Assembly: GCA_039621445.1 (NCBI GenBank)
Contig: CP154955.1
Span: 6,618,010 to 6,682,009 of the forward strand
DNA length: 64,000 bases
Direction: 5' to 3'
From: Euglena gracilis
Lineage: Eukaryota > Euglenida > Euglenophyceae > Euglenales
The notes beneath the pieces were generated by a model, which saw nothing but the letters and a program-made list of their open reading frames with translations, did not search any database and was not told the origin of the DNA. Position 1 is the stretch's first letter. Each line of letters starts with the position of its first letter. This document shows positions 63,677 to 64,000 of this stretch, piece by piece. Made by a program: the position numbers and the translations under genes.

Positions 63677-64000
63677 TGTTCCTTTCAAGCATAGATAACA
63701 TAAGAATAACCAAAAACATAATAAAAATGCTGGGTCGAGAAATTGGATTTCCCAATTTGGCTTTCCGCCCCTCACAACACTCCTCTTCTCATTTTTCTTG
63801 CAACCCGACTGTGTACTGCGTTGTTCAGCCTGCAACGGGCGTGGGGTCAGGCTGGGGTTGTGATAACCGATTTAAACCACGCAAAACACAGAAGATTAGA
63901 AAAATAGGGGGGGACAGGGGAAGAAAGAGAGAGAGAATAAATTTGTGTTTACCCAAGACAAAACAAATTAGGAATCGGTGAATACAATGTAAACGGTGCT
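63677..64000. other. Sequence upstream of the retrotransposon ORF
   Basis: No reading frame continues here; the retrotransposon frame is closed by a minus-strand stop at 63674-63676. It may be the element's 5' untranslated region. No further ligase exon is seen. Confidence 0.35.

Overview
The window is nuclear DNA of a eukaryotic microbe with short GC-rich exons in long, repeat-filled non-coding DNA. The lineage cannot be fixed from sequence. Exons prefer G or C in third positions and use TAG and TGA as stops. Introns and spacers are packed with G/C homopolymer tracts, microsatellites and small inverted-repeat transposons. Direct repeats at intron ends, often without a shared GT-AG solution, recall lineages with non-conventional or transposon-derived introns, such as euglenids, Amoebophrya and Fritillaria. 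This is only a suggestion.

Layout. Positions 1-15537 and 21233-36773 are two arms of a roughly 15.5 kb inverted duplication around a 5.7 kb unique spacer. Each arm carries a gene for the alpha subunit of the translocon-associated protein complex (TRAP-alpha/SSR1). The right copy (+, 26216 to about 37496) is complete. The left copy (-, 10563 to 2194) leaves the window before its last exon. A small gene with a mitochondrial-type N-terminus (-, 16366-11648) has exon 1 in the spacer and exons 2-4 in the left arm. The right arm has only exons 2-4 of it, so the duplication broke in its intron 1. The spacer also holds the 3' exons of an unidentified multi-pass membrane protein gene (-, 20542-17395).

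Right of the arms, after about 5 kb of non-coding DNA, lie the 5' exons of DNA ligase I (+, 42435 to about 56124): a PCNA-binding N-terminus, a disordered region with a nuclear signal, the DNA-binding domain and the KYDGER active-site motif. The rest of the catalytic core is not in the window. Downstream, in antisense, is a non-LTR retrotransposon with one 2143-residue open frame (57221-63652) encoding endonuclease, reverse transcriptase and RNase H.

The most interesting observation concerns introns. All eight main introns of TRAP-alpha are bounded by in-frame direct repeats of 4-6 bases. A hAT-like miniature transposon (37054-37478) sits in its last coding exon between perfect 8-base duplications, and excising it at the duplication restores an open frame and an alternative stop. 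In DNA ligase I, joining at direct repeats rather than at GT-AG restores the family's length at two junctions. Together these suggest introns made by transposon insertion and removed at the target duplication.
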